From the NCBI GenBank assembly GCA_001556125.1, contig LSIG01000205.1, positions 1-64,000 on the forward strand: DNA of 64,000 nucleotides. The letters run 5' to 3'. This stretch comes from Rhizobiales bacterium CCH10-E5 (lineage in GTDB: Bacteria; Pseudomonadota; Alphaproteobacteria; Rhizobiales; Beijerinckiaceae). Positions 1 to 7,304 of this stretch are shown here, piece after piece (positions within the stretch are counted from its first letter, which is position 1; each line of letters opens with the position of its first letter). The position numbers were made by a program, and so were the translations under genes. Under the pieces are notes generated by a model. That model was not told the origin of the DNA and did not search any database. It saw only the letters and a list, made by a program, of their open reading frames with translations.

Positions 1-108
1 GCCTTCAAGGCCGGGCGAGCATCGGAATTTGCCGCGAGCCGGAGGGGCCGGGGCGCGTGGGGCCGCGGGGCACCGGGTTGCGGGTTGCGGGGCTGCGGGG
101 GGGCGAGC
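1..108. other. Window edge upstream of terminase; no assignable gene
   Basis: All three forward frames are open across this short G-rich stretch, and one of them (frame 3) runs to a stop just inside the terminase small-subunit gene. It may be the 3' end of a preceding gene, but the sequence is too short and low in complexity to assign. A G-rich run directly before position 109 may act as the ribosome binding site of the next gene. Confidence 0.35.
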
Positions 109-654
109 ATGGCTGAGCAGCACGGCGTCGCCGGGGCGGTCGCGGAAGCGGTGCGGGAGGCACAGGCCACCCTGCCGGCGCCGGCCGAGCAGCTCGACCT
201 GCTGGCGGCGTCGCAGCGGCCGGCGGCCGAGCGGCTGTCCTGGGACGGCGACAAGCTTGCGGCCGAGGTCGCGCGCACCGGCAAGGCCGGCCGGCCCAAG
301 GGCGCGCAGAACCTGTCGACGCGCGAGTTGAAGGACTGGATCGTGCGCCTGCTCGGCGGCACGCCGCAGGAGCGTCTGGCGCGCTGGGCCATGCTTGAGC
401 CGGAGGAGCTCGCCAAGCGCCTCGGCTGCAGCGTCGCCGACGCCTTCGATCGCCAGGTGAAGATCCTCGAGGGCCTCGGCCCCTACCTCATGGCGAAGAT
501 GGTCCCCGTCGACAACGAGGGGAACGCGGTGCCCTTCATCCAGCTCGTCAGCGGCGGCCAGGTCCAGGGCGCCAATGGCGATGTCCCCTGGGCGCGCTTC
601 CTGCGCCAGGCGCAGGCCGAGCCGATCGACGTCACGCCGGAGGCCGGCTCATGA
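109..654 (+). CDS. Putative terminase small subunit
   Basis: A 181-residue soluble protein. In phages of this layout the gene directly upstream of the large terminase encodes the small subunit, which recognises phage DNA and recruits the large subunit. The stop overlaps the start of the large subunit gene by 4 bp (ATGA at 651-654). I recognise no diagnostic domain by eye. A central stretch around residues 60-130, starting near a KAGRPKG basic patch and followed by predicted helices, could be DNA-binding. The start chosen is the ATG at 109, after a G-rich Shine-Dalgarno-like run; upstream GTG/TTG codons in the same frame are possible. The call rests mainly on position. Confidence 0.6.
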   Translation: MAEQHGVAGAVAEAVREAQATLPAPAEQLDLLAASQRPAAERLSWDGDKLAAEVARTGKAGRPKGAQNLSTRELKDWIVRLLGGTPQERLARWAMLEPEELAKRLGCSVADAFDRQVKILEGLGPYLMAKMVPVDNEGNAVPFIQLVSGGQVQGANGDVPWARFLRQAQAEPIDVTPEAGS

Positions 655-2186
655 CCGCGCTCCAATTCGGCTCGCTCGACGACAAGCTGAAGGGCTATTC
701 CGCCGGCGTCGCGCTGCTGCTCGAGAGCGCCGGCCCGGTCTCGGATGCGTTCATCCACTCGGATGGAACGCGGGATCTGCTGTCGGGCCCGGTCGGCTCC
801 GGCAAGACGACGGCCTGCGTCAAGCGGGCGCTGCTGCGCTCGATGCAGCAGCCGCCGTTGCTGCAGCGCCGGCCGGACGGGCGCCTGCAGCGGGTCTACC
901 GGCTCACCGTCTACCGGCAGACCTATGCGCAGCTCTGGGGCACCACGATCAAGTCCTGGTGCAAGGTGCTCGATCCGGCGAAGGGCCTCGGCCACCTGGT
1001 CGGCTCCTCGCCGCGGCCGGCGCAGTACACGCTCGATTTCGAGGACAGCCATGGGCCGATCCACCTCGAGGTGAACTTCCTCGCCTGGGGCGACGATGCG
1101 GATCCGGACGATCTCGGCGGTACCGAGAGCACGGACGCCTATCTGAACGAGCTGCCGACGCTGCGCGAGGATCTCTTCATCAACCTCGGCCGCACCGTCG
1201 GCCGCTTTCCCAACCGGGGCGAGATCGGCCTGCCCGACAGCCTCGACATCCCCTATGGCGCGATCTTCGCCGATGCCAACGCGCCGGAGCCGGACAGCTA
1301 CGTCTACCGCGATTTCTGGTCGCCGCAGAAGCCGAAGGGCTATCGGCACTTCCAGCAGCCGGGCGGCTTCCATCCGGAGGCCGAGAACCTCAAGGCGGTC
1401 GGCCGCGCCTACTACACCCAGATGGCGGAGGCCAACCGGCACCGGCCCTGGTGGATCAAGATCAAGATCGACCATAAGCCCGGCTACAACCGCGAAACCG
1501 ATATCATCTATCCGGATTTCGACGACGACGTGCATGTCAGCCACCGGCCGCTGGCGGCCTATGACGTGCTGCCGGTGCTGGTCGGCTTCGATGGCGGCTC
1601 GACGCCGGCGGCCGCCTTCATGCAGGAGCTCGCCGACGGCACGCTGCGGATCCTCGCGGAGGTGGTGATCACGCGCGGCGACGAGTTCGATCTCGCCCGC
1701 GGCTGCCAGGTGGTGATGGCGCAGCCGCGCTTCCGGGGCTGCGAGTTCATCGGCTTCTGCGACCCGGCGATGACGGCGGGCGAGGATCTGACGCTGGGCT
1801 CGATGCGCTCGCGCCTCAAGAAGGAGCTCGGCATCGAGATCCGCGAGGCGGTGAGCAACGATCCCGAAACCCGCCATGCCGCGATCCGCCGCAAGATCGA
1901 GAAGGGCAAGCGCCTGCTCCTGGTCGATGCGACGCATGCCCCGACGATCCGCCGGGCGTTGGCCGGAACCTACCAGTACCACACGATGCGCGGCACCAAT
2001 GACCGCGGCAAGGCGGTCAAGAACCCCGACAGCCATGTGATGGAAGCGGCCGAATATGCCGCCATGCAGAGCGGCACCGAAGCCGCGCGCCTGCGCGTCG
2101 CCGACAGGGTGCGCCAGCGCGAGCAGCGCCGGCAGCAGGCGCAGCAGCAGGGGCGCTACAGCCCGCTTGCGAGGCGCGGCCGATGA
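651..2186 (+). CDS. terL: Terminase large subunit (TerL), DNA packaging ATPase/nuclease
   Basis: A 511-residue packaging motor. The N-terminal ATPase shows a Walker A motif GPVGSGKTT at residues 46-54. The C-terminal part looks like an RNase H-fold nuclease, with acidic residues in VGFDGGST (Asp about 314), FCDPAM (Asp about 371) and NPDSHVMEA (Asp about 460). The length is normal for the family. It follows the small-subunit gene with a 4-bp overlap and itself overlaps the GNAT-like gene by 4 bp. The C-terminal 35 residues are very rich in Arg and Gln, a likely disordered DNA- or portal-contacting tail. The assignment comes from motifs and context. Confidence 0.9.
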   Translation: MTALQFGSLDDKLKGYSAGVALLLESAGPVSDAFIHSDGTRDLLSGPVGSGKTTACVKRALLRSMQQPPLLQRRPDGRLQRVYRLTVYRQTYAQLWGTTIKSWCKVLDPAKGLGHLVGSSPRPAQYTLDFEDSHGPIHLEVNFLAWGDDADPDDLGGTESTDAYLNELPTLREDLFINLGRTVGRFPNRGEIGLPDSLDIPYGAIFADANAPEPDSYVYRDFWSPQKPKGYRHFQQPGGFHPEAENLKAVGRAYYTQMAEANRHRPWWIKIKIDHKPGYNRETDIIYPDFDDDVHVSHRPLAAYDVLPVLVGFDGGSTPAAAFMQELADGTLRILAEVVITRGDEFDLARGCQVVMAQPRFRGCEFIGFCDPAMTAGEDLTLGSMRSRLKKELGIEIREAVSNDPETRHAAIRRKIEKGKRLLLVDATHAPTIRRALAGTYQYHTMRGTNDRGKAVKNPDSHVMEAAEYAAMQSGTEAARLRVADRVRQREQRRQQAQQQGRYSPLARRGR

Positions 2187-2680
2187 TCGTGCGCTTCGCC
2201 AGCCCGGCTGATCTCGAGGCCATCTGCGCAGCCCTGCGGCCGAGCGACCGGCAGGAGGTGCTGGCGCTGCGCCTCGAGGGCGACGTCGCGGCCTTCGCGG
2301 CCCAGCTCGTCATGGGGCTCGATCGCGCGGTGCTGCGGATCACGCTCGCCGGCGACGACGGCACACCGATCGCCTTCGTCGGCCTGTGGCTGCACGGCCC
2401 GGGCGTCGGCTCCGCCAATCTGATCGCGACCGAACGCTGGGAGGAGATCGCCGCGCCGGCGCACCGCTTCTGCAAGCGCGTCGTCATCGGCCGCGTCGCG
2501 CCCTCGGCCTTTCGCCGGCTCGAATGCCGGACGCTCGCCACCCATGCCGCCAGCCGGAAATGGCTGCGCCGGCTCGGCTTCGTCGAGGAGGGCGTCTGCC
2601 GGGCGCTCGGCCGCAACGGCGAGAACTTCGTCCAGTGCGCGTGGGTCCATCCCGACCATTCATCCCGACAGGAGGCCTGA
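2183..2680 (+). CDS. GNAT-like protein, T7 gp13-like internal virion protein candidate
   Basis: A 165-residue protein with the outline of a GNAT N-acetyltransferase: an N-terminal acidic-site region, a central beta-strand stretch (GTPIAFVGLW) and a C-terminal part reading SRKWLRRLGFVEEG, which resembles the GNAT motif before the last strands. GNAT-like proteins sit at this place in many short-tailed phages, and T7 gp13 is of this type, where it acts in virion assembly. The acetyl-CoA loop is not clearly conserved, so catalysis is uncertain. The start overlaps terL by 4 bp and the next gene follows after one base. Confidence 0.65.
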   Translation: MIVRFASPADLEAICAALRPSDRQEVLALRLEGDVAAFAAQLVMGLDRAVLRITLAGDDGTPIAFVGLWLHGPGVGSANLIATERWEEIAAPAHRFCKRVVIGRVAPSAFRRLECRTLATHAASRKWLRRLGFVEEGVCRALGRNGENFVQCAWVHPDHSSRQEA

Positions 2681-2681
2681 C

Positions 2682-3095
2682 ATGTCGTTTTTCTCGAAGA
2701 TGTTTTCCGGAAAGCAGCAGCGCCTGCAGCAGATCGCGCAGGCCACGGAACTGCAGCAGCAGCAGCAGCTCGCGGCGCAGCAGCAGGCCGAGCTGCAGAA
2801 GGAGCTCGCCGCCGCCGCGGCCGATCGCGACGAGCAGCTGCGGATCCTGACCGAACAGGGCAACGCCTCGCTCGAGGCCGCGGCCGAGACGGCGCGCCTG
2901 GCGCAGCAGCAGGCCGACGAGGCGAATTACCGCGCCTCGCTCACCCCGGCCGACAGCGAGGATGCGCGGCAGGCGGCCGACGCCCGCATGCGAAAGTTGC
3001 AGCAGAAGCGCGGCTTCACCTCGACGCTGGTCTCGCGCGCCGGCGGCGGGCTCGGCGCTGCGCCGGTCGCGACGCGCCAGCTGCTCGGCGCCTGA
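2682..3095 (+). CDS. Small Gln-rich coiled-coil virion protein, unknown function
   Basis: A 137-residue protein whose residues 10-95 are almost entirely heptad-like and rich in Gln, Ala and Leu, including a run of five Gln near residue 25. This predicts a long coiled coil. The C-terminal 30 residues (RGFTSTLVSRAGGG onward) are Gly-rich and probably flexible. Similar small proteins occur between packaging and portal genes in related podophages. The ATG at 2682 follows a good AGGAGG-like ribosome site. Function is unknown. A role as an assembly or ejection accessory is inferred only from position. Confidence 0.65.
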   Translation: MSFFSKMFSGKQQRLQQIAQATELQQQQQLAAQQQAELQKELAAAAADRDEQLRILTEQGNASLEAAAETARLAQQQADEANYRASLTPADSEDARQAADARMRKLQQKRGFTSTLVSRAGGGLGAAPVATRQLLGA

Positions 3096-3121
3096 TCCCC
3101 TTCCTCACGGAGACACCCATC

Positions 3122-4738
3122 ATGATCAGCGCGACGCAGGTCCTCGAGCGGCACAACGATCTGAAAGCCACGCGCGCGCTGGTCGAGCCGCAGTGGCGCG
3201 ACCTGGCCAAGCTCTTCCAGCCGGAAGATGCCGACATGTTCAATGGCAACAACAAGAACCGCGTCTATGACGATATCTTCGATGCGACGCAGCTCTATGC
3301 GCTCGAAAGCTTCTCGGGCGGCATCTTCGGACAGCTGACCAACCCGACGAACCGCTGGTTTTCGCTGACCCTGCCCGACAAGGATCTGGCGAAGTACCAG
3401 CCGGTGCGCGCCTGGCTGCGCACGGTCGAGGACGTGATCTATGCCTCGATCTCGCCGGCCGTCTCGAATTTCTACAACGAGGTGCCGGCCTGGCTGGCGG
3501 ATCTCGGCTGCTTCGGCATGGGCGTGCTCTACCAGGAGGAAAGCCTCGGCAAGGGCCGGATCATCGACCGCTGCATCCCGCTCAGCGAGAGCTACATCGC
3601 GCTCGACGCCGACGGCGACGTCGACACCTTCCACCGCAGCTTCAAGCTCCGCGGCGACATGGCCAAGCGGAAATATCCCGAGCTCGCGGCGCTCGGCCCG
3701 GCGGTGAACGACAGGAGCGAGTACGTCTTCGTCCATGCCGTGATGCCGAACCCGGAGTTTCAGCCCGGCCGCCTCGGCACGGCCGGCGCGCCCTATCTTT
3801 CGGTCACGGTCTGCGAGCAGCTCAAGGCCTTCCAGCGCATCCGCTCATATCGGGATTTCCCCTATGCGACGGTGATGTGGAAGCGCCGCGCCGGCCGCAC
3901 CTATCCGGTCGGGCCGGGCCACATGGCGCTGCCCGACGTCTCTATGCTGCAGGAGATGGAGCGCACCAACCTGGTCGCGGCCCAGTTCGCGGCCGAGCCG
4001 CCGACGCTGGCGCCGGACGAGGCCGCCTTCACCGCGGCCGACATCGTGCCGAACGCGCTGCTCTACGGGGCGGTCAACGAGCGCGGACAGGCGCTGGCCC
4101 AGACGCTCAACCGGGGCCAGAACCTCAACCTCTCGAACGAGGCGGCCGAGCGCCGGCGGCAGGCGATCCGCGAGGCCTTCTATTTCGGGGTCATGCAGCT
4201 GGTGAACCGGCCGCAGATGACGGCGACCGAGTTCCTCGGCTTCCAGGAAGAGAACCTGCGCCTGATGGCGCCGAACCTCGCCCGCGTCCAGAGCCAGGGC
4301 CTGTCGCCCTATCTGCAGCGGCGCTATCGCATCCTCGATCGCGCCGGCCAGCTGCCGGAGCCGCCGGAGGAGCTCGACGGCCAGCGCCTCGAGCTCGACT
4401 ACGTCTCGCCGCTCGCCAAGCTGCAGAAGGCCGGCGAAGCGCGCGCCGTGCTCGGCTGGGTCGCTGGCGTCAGCCAGCTCGCGCAGGCCACGGGCGACAG
4501 CGGCGCGCTCGACAACATCGATGTCGATGCCGCCTCCGCCGTGCTGCACGAGGCCTATGGCCCGCCGCCGATCGTCCAGCGCGATCCGCGCAAGGTCGAG
4601 GAGATCCGCGCCAATCGCGCCGCGCTCGCCCAGCGCCAGACGCAGCTCGAGCAGCAGGGGCAGGAGGTCGAGATCGCCGCCACCGCCGCCCATGCCGCGC
4701 AGGCCGCCACGCTCAGCGACGGGCGGGCCGCGGCATGA
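3122..4738 (+). CDS. Head-tail connector / portal protein
   Basis: A 538-residue portal of the podovirus head-tail connector family. It forms the ring at the capsid vertex through which DNA is packaged and released. Characteristic early segments are RHNDLKATRALVEPQW and the IYDATQLYALESF-like block near residue 55 (here DDIFDATQLYALESFSGGI), followed by a Trp/Pro-rich stretch. The last 60 residues are Gln/Ala-rich and predicted helical, as for the barrel region of portals. A clear ribosome site (GGAGA) precedes the ATG. The stop overlaps the next start by 4 bp. Confidence 0.9.
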   Translation: MISATQVLERHNDLKATRALVEPQWRDLAKLFQPEDADMFNGNNKNRVYDDIFDATQLYALESFSGGIFGQLTNPTNRWFSLTLPDKDLAKYQPVRAWLRTVEDVIYASISPAVSNFYNEVPAWLADLGCFGMGVLYQEESLGKGRIIDRCIPLSESYIALDADGDVDTFHRSFKLRGDMAKRKYPELAALGPAVNDRSEYVFVHAVMPNPEFQPGRLGTAGAPYLSVTVCEQLKAFQRIRSYRDFPYATVMWKRRAGRTYPVGPGHMALPDVSMLQEMERTNLVAAQFAAEPPTLAPDEAAFTAADIVPNALLYGAVNERGQALAQTLNRGQNLNLSNEAAERRRQAIREAFYFGVMQLVNRPQMTATEFLGFQEENLRLMAPNLARVQSQGLSPYLQRRYRILDRAGQLPEPPEELDGQRLELDYVSPLAKLQKAGEARAVLGWVAGVSQLAQATGDSGALDNIDVDAASAVLHEAYGPPPIVQRDPRKVEEIRANRAALAQRQTQLEQQGQEVEIAATAAHAAQAATLSDGRAAA

Positions 4739-5013
4739 ACATCGTCGCCTGGCTCAAGGGCGGGTGGAAGCATCCCGGCCACCGCGCGCAGGTCATCACC
4801 GAATACGCGGCGCTGATGCCGATGCGGCACGTCCTCGCCGACATCGCGCTGCGCGGCGCCGTCTTCTCGGTGCCGCCACCGCCGGCCGATCTCTTCCAGG
4901 CCGGCGTGAATGAGGGGCGCCGGCAGATGGCGCTCGAGATCATCCGCCTCGCCGGGACGGACCCGGCGGTGCTGCAGCAGCTCTGCTTCGAACCCGTGAG
5001 GAAAGACCCATGA
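4735..5013 (+). CDS. Small phage protein, Bbp19-like
   Basis: A 92-residue soluble protein between portal and scaffold. The C-terminal part with NEGRRQMALEIIRL resembles the conserved block of the Bbp19 family, which occupies this slot in podophages. The N-terminus is rich in Trp, Lys and His. Function is not known for the family; an assembly role is inferred from synteny. The start overlaps the portal stop (ATGA at 4735-4738), and the stop overlaps the scaffold start by 4 bp. The reading frame is open far upstream inside the portal gene, but the coupled ATG is the natural start. Confidence 0.65.
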   Translation: MNIVAWLKGGWKHPGHRAQVITEYAALMPMRHVLADIALRGAVFSVPPPPADLFQAGVNEGRRQMALEIIRLAGTDPAVLQQLCFEPVRKDP

Positions 5014-5975
5014 TCCGATATGGCCTGGATATGATCGCCCGGCAGGCCGCCGAAGGGGCCGGCGCCGCGGCCGGTGATGCTGGCGCGGCCGCCGGAGCCG
5101 CCGGAGCAGGCGCTGCCGCTGGCGCGGCTGGTGCCGGCGCCGGCGCTGCAGCCGGAGCCGCCGCGGGGGCCGGCGCGGCCGCGGCCGGCGCCTGGTACGA
5201 CAGCGCGGATCTCGATCTCGATCCGGAGGACCGCACCTTCCTCGCGGCCCGCAACCCGGGCGATCTCAAGACGGCTATCCGCTCCTTCCGGGAGACGGAG
5301 CGCCTGGCGCGGGACCGCAACGTGCTGCCGAAGCCCGACCCGACCAAGATGGGCGAGTGGCCCGGCTGGGGCGAGCTCGGCTGGAAGTCCGACGCGGCGG
5401 ACTATGCCAAGAGCATCAAGCGGCCGCAGGTGCCGCACGACTTCCAGTATGATGCGAATTTCGAGGCGAGCTTCGTCCAGAAGATGCACGAGGCCAAGGT
5501 GCCGCTGCCCATGGCGCAGCTCGCCCTCGACACCGTCATCGGCTACGCGAAGGACGCGATCGCCGCCACGGATGCCAGCGGCGCAAAGGCCGCGGCCGCG
5601 CTCGATCACGCCCTCAAGGCCGAGTGGGGCGGCGATTACGAGGCCAAGAAAGATCTGAGCCAGCGCGCCGCCCGGCATTTCGGCATCGGCCTGGACGATG
5701 GCGCCGAGCTCGAGCGGATCGTCGGCTCCGCCCGCATGATGAAGATCTTCGCGACGATCGGCGAGCAGCTGGGCGAGGATACGCTGGTGACGCCGAACGA
5801 CGGCGGCGGCTCCGGCCAGATGTCGCTGAGCCAGGTCCAGGCCGAGATGGACCGGCAGGCGGCCGATCCCGATTTCATGAAGGCCTTCGAGGATCCGCGC
5901 CACCCCCGCCACAAGGAAGTCCGCGGCCTGCGCGACGCGCTGATCTCGAAGAAGGCCAAGCTCGGCGGCGCCTGA
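5010..5975 (+). CDS. Putative scaffolding protein with Ala/Gly-rich N-terminal tract
   Basis: A 321-residue protein in the slot between portal and capsid genes where scaffolding proteins lie. Residues 15 to about 62 are almost only Ala and Gly. The middle contains charged helical segments (FRETERLARDRNVLPK; FVQKMHEAKVPLPMAQL). The C-terminal 50 residues are acidic then basic, ending HKEVRGLRDALISKKAKLG, like the capsid-binding tail of scaffolds. The capsid gene is displaced 2.5 kb downstream by accessory genes. The Ala/Gly tract is encoded by imperfect GC-only repeats that could slip during replication. The scaffold call is from position and composition. Confidence 0.65.
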   Translation: MIRYGLDMIARQAAEGAGAAAGDAGAAAGAAGAGAAAGAAGAGAGAAAGAAAGAGAAAAGAWYDSADLDLDPEDRTFLAARNPGDLKTAIRSFRETERLARDRNVLPKPDPTKMGEWPGWGELGWKSDAADYAKSIKRPQVPHDFQYDANFEASFVQKMHEAKVPLPMAQLALDTVIGYAKDAIAATDASGAKAAAALDHALKAEWGGDYEAKKDLSQRAARHFGIGLDDGAELERIVGSARMMKIFATIGEQLGEDTLVTPNDGGGSGQMSLSQVQAEMDRQAADPDFMKAFEDPRHPRHKEVRGLRDALISKKAKLGGA

Positions 5976-5981
5976 ACCAAA

Positions 5982-6004
5982 CCGCGCCGGCGCGGTTCGC
6001 TGGC
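5982..6004 (+). repeat. Leader repeat, copy 1
   Basis: A 23-bp GC-rich sequence containing the self-complementary core CGCGCCGGCGCG. It lies 19 bp before the ATG of the gp49-like gene. A second copy with two mismatches precedes the next gene. The downstream 20 bp, with a TAGGAG-type ribosome site, is also similar in both copies. Confidence 0.75.
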
Positions 6005-6023
6005 ATTACCGTAGGAGCTAAAC

Positions 6024-6323
6024 ATGAAGGATGAAGCAGCAATCGAGGCCGAGATCCAAGCCAAAGGTCTGAATGCGCCCCGCCTGACGCCGGCGGACAT
6101 CGACGCGGTGATCGCAAGCGAGCAGTATCACGTTTTCGACGGAACGACCCTGACAGTCTGCGCTCTCATCTTGCGCAATGGTTTCGTCGTCGTCGGCGAA
6201 AGTGCGGCGGCGAGCGCAGCGAATTTCGACCCGGAGATCGGAAGGAAGATCGCTCGCGACAACGCACGCAATAAAATCTGGGCGCTCGAGGGCTACCTGC
6301 TCCGGTCGCGGTTGGCCGCCTGA
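6024..6323 (+). CDS. N4 gp49 / Sf6 gene 66 family phage protein
   Basis: A 99-residue protein matching the small phage family named after N4 gp49 and Sf6 gene 66. Diagnostic are FDGTTLTVCALILRNGF, then GESAAAS.NFD, then IGRKIARDNARNKIW and the closing LEGYLL. The family is widespread in phages and prophages and its function is not established; members are usually small accessory genes. Here it starts the accessory block between scaffold and capsid. It has its own ribosome site (TAGGAG) in a leader repeated before the following gene. The base composition is less extreme than in the flanking structural genes, consistent with separate acquisition. Confidence 0.85.
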   Translation: MKDEAAIEAEIQAKGLNAPRLTPADIDAVIASEQYHVFDGTTLTVCALILRNGFVVVGESAAASAANFDPEIGRKIARDNARNKIWALEGYLLRSRLAA

Positions 6324-6324
6324 C

Positions 6325-6347
6325 CCGCGCCGGCGCGGCTCGCCGGC
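6325..6347 (+). repeat. Leader repeat, copy 2
   Basis: A second copy of the 23-bp palindromic leader, two mismatches from copy 1, located 19 bp before the ATG of the next gene. The distance to the start codon and the AGGAG ribosome site are conserved between copies. Confidence 0.75.
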
Positions 6348-6366
6348 TTCAATAGGAGGCTAACCG

Positions 6367-6705
6367 ATGAACGACGAAGAGGCCGGCGCCACGCCGGCGA
6401 CACACACCGCCCCGGAGGATCTGGTCAGCGATGCCAACCCGAAGGCCGCGCGCCAGCGCGCGCCGATCAAGACGGTGCGCGGCCTCGGCAAGGCCTTCCT
6501 GGCCTGGCTCGAGAAAAACCCGCTCGAGGAGGGCGCGGCCGAGCGCATCAGGATCGGCGCCAACGATCCGCTGTGGAGCAACGCGCCGATCGAGCTGGCG
6601 AACAGCTGGCATCGCGAGGCGGAGATCGGCTGGAATTTCTGCGTCTTCGAAGGGCGCCTGGTCCAGGCGGTCAGCGACGCGCAGATGGAGCGCGGCGGGG
6701 TCTAG
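6367..6705 (+). CDS. Small hypothetical phage protein
   Basis: A 112-residue soluble protein that I do not recognise. The N-terminal 35 residues are acidic, Ala/Thr/Pro-rich and probably disordered. The rest carries a basic helix (KTVRGLGKAFLAWLEKNP) and an aromatic segment SWHREAEIGWNFCVFEGRLVQ that suggests a small folded domain. It is preceded by the second copy of the leader repeat and by an AGGAGG ribosome site, so it is probably co-regulated with the gp49-like gene upstream. A TTGACA hexamer begins one base after its stop codon, but no clear -10 follows. Confidence 0.65.
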   Translation: MNDEEAGATPATHTAPEDLVSDANPKAARQRAPIKTVRGLGKAFLAWLEKNPLEEGAAERIRIGANDPLWSNAPIELANSWHREAEIGWNFCVFEGRLVQAVSDAQMERGGV

Positions 6706-6740
6706 TTGACAACCGCTGTGCGGCTGATCACGCTTCGGCC

Positions 6741-7079
6741 ATGAAAGCTACCTCGGCCCTCCTCTTCACAGCCGCCCTGAGCGTGGGCGGCTGTGCCTTC
6801 CCAAAGTCGGCCGAGGAACAAACGGCCGCTCTTCGGCCTTATTTTGCGTGCGCGCAGGCCGCAATCCCGAGGCTCGATGATGGTCGCTCAGACGCCCAGA
6901 CCGTCGCTATCGCGGCGCAGGCGATGTGCGTTCCGGAATGGCAGGCCTATCTAGATGTGGCGCTCAGTGGTGAAGCGCCGTCTCAAAAGGGCAGCTTGGG
7001 CCGCGCGCTCAAAGCCGAGGACGTTAAGGATATCACCGTGTTGGTGTTGCGCTATCGAACGACGCGGCGCGCGCCTTGA
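6741..7079 (+). CDS. Putative phage-encoded lipoprotein (moron)
   Basis: A 112-residue protein with a short signal peptide and a lipobox LSVGGC, placing the lipidated cysteine at residue 18. The mature part is about 95 residues with two further cysteines (YFACAQ and AMCVPEW) that could form a disulfide. It ends with a basic tail RYRTTRRAP. It sits in the accessory block of the prophage, has lower GC than the structural genes, and is preceded by a TTGACA hexamer at 6706. Prophage lipoproteins often alter the host envelope, for example by excluding other phages; that role is inferred here only from class and position. The start is the ATG at 6741, since upstream codons in the frame overlap the previous gene. 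Confidence 0.65.
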   Translation: MKATSALLFTAALSVGGCAFPKSAEEQTAALRPYFACAQAAIPRLDDGRSDAQTVAIAAQAMCVPEWQAYLDVALSGEAPSQKGSLGRALKAEDVKDITVLVLRYRTTRRAP

Positions 7080-7113
7080 CAATTTAGCGGTTAACTGCAT
7101 GTTCGCCTGCGGA

Positions 7114-7268
7114 GTTTGATCACTCCTAGCAGAAGCGGTGCCCGCTCCCGTAGACCGGTCTCGCGATACATCCGGGGTCCCTGTGCGCATGTCCAAGGCG
7201 AAAGCCCAAAGGCATGGGGACCTGACTTCTGCCAGGTGATCAAACCCCGGAGCCGCGCCGTTTGATCA
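7114..7268. promoter_or_regulatory. Three GTTTGATCA operator-like sites before the antirepressor-like gene
   Basis: The nonamer GTTTGATCA occurs at 7114-7122, in inverted orientation (TGATCAAAC) at 7237-7245, and again at 7260-7268. The last copy lies 37 bp before the start codon at 7305. The core TGATCA is palindromic, so each site can bind a dimer. A TTGACA hexamer at 7076-7081 could be a -35 element, but no good -10 is seen. Repeated sites upstream of a phage regulatory gene are typical of operators. Confidence 0.5.
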
Positions 7269-7304
7269 CGTCGCTGCTCTGCAACCTGCAGAAGGAGCGG
7301 CGCC

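Noticed and set aside
483..2036. 517-residue minus-strand frame over the terminase large subunit
   Set aside because: Antisense shadow of terL, with no family resemblance and strand opposite to all phage genes.
5050..5195. Repetitive GC-rich stretch considered as a CRISPR or satellite array
   Set aside because: The units are codon-level Ala/Gly repeats inside an open frame, without spacers of constant length. No CRISPR array was seen anywhere in the window.
6706..6735. TTGACA at 6706 as a full sigma-70 promoter for the lipoprotein gene
   Set aside because: No acceptable -10 hexamer is found at 16-18 bp, so only the hexamer is mentioned.
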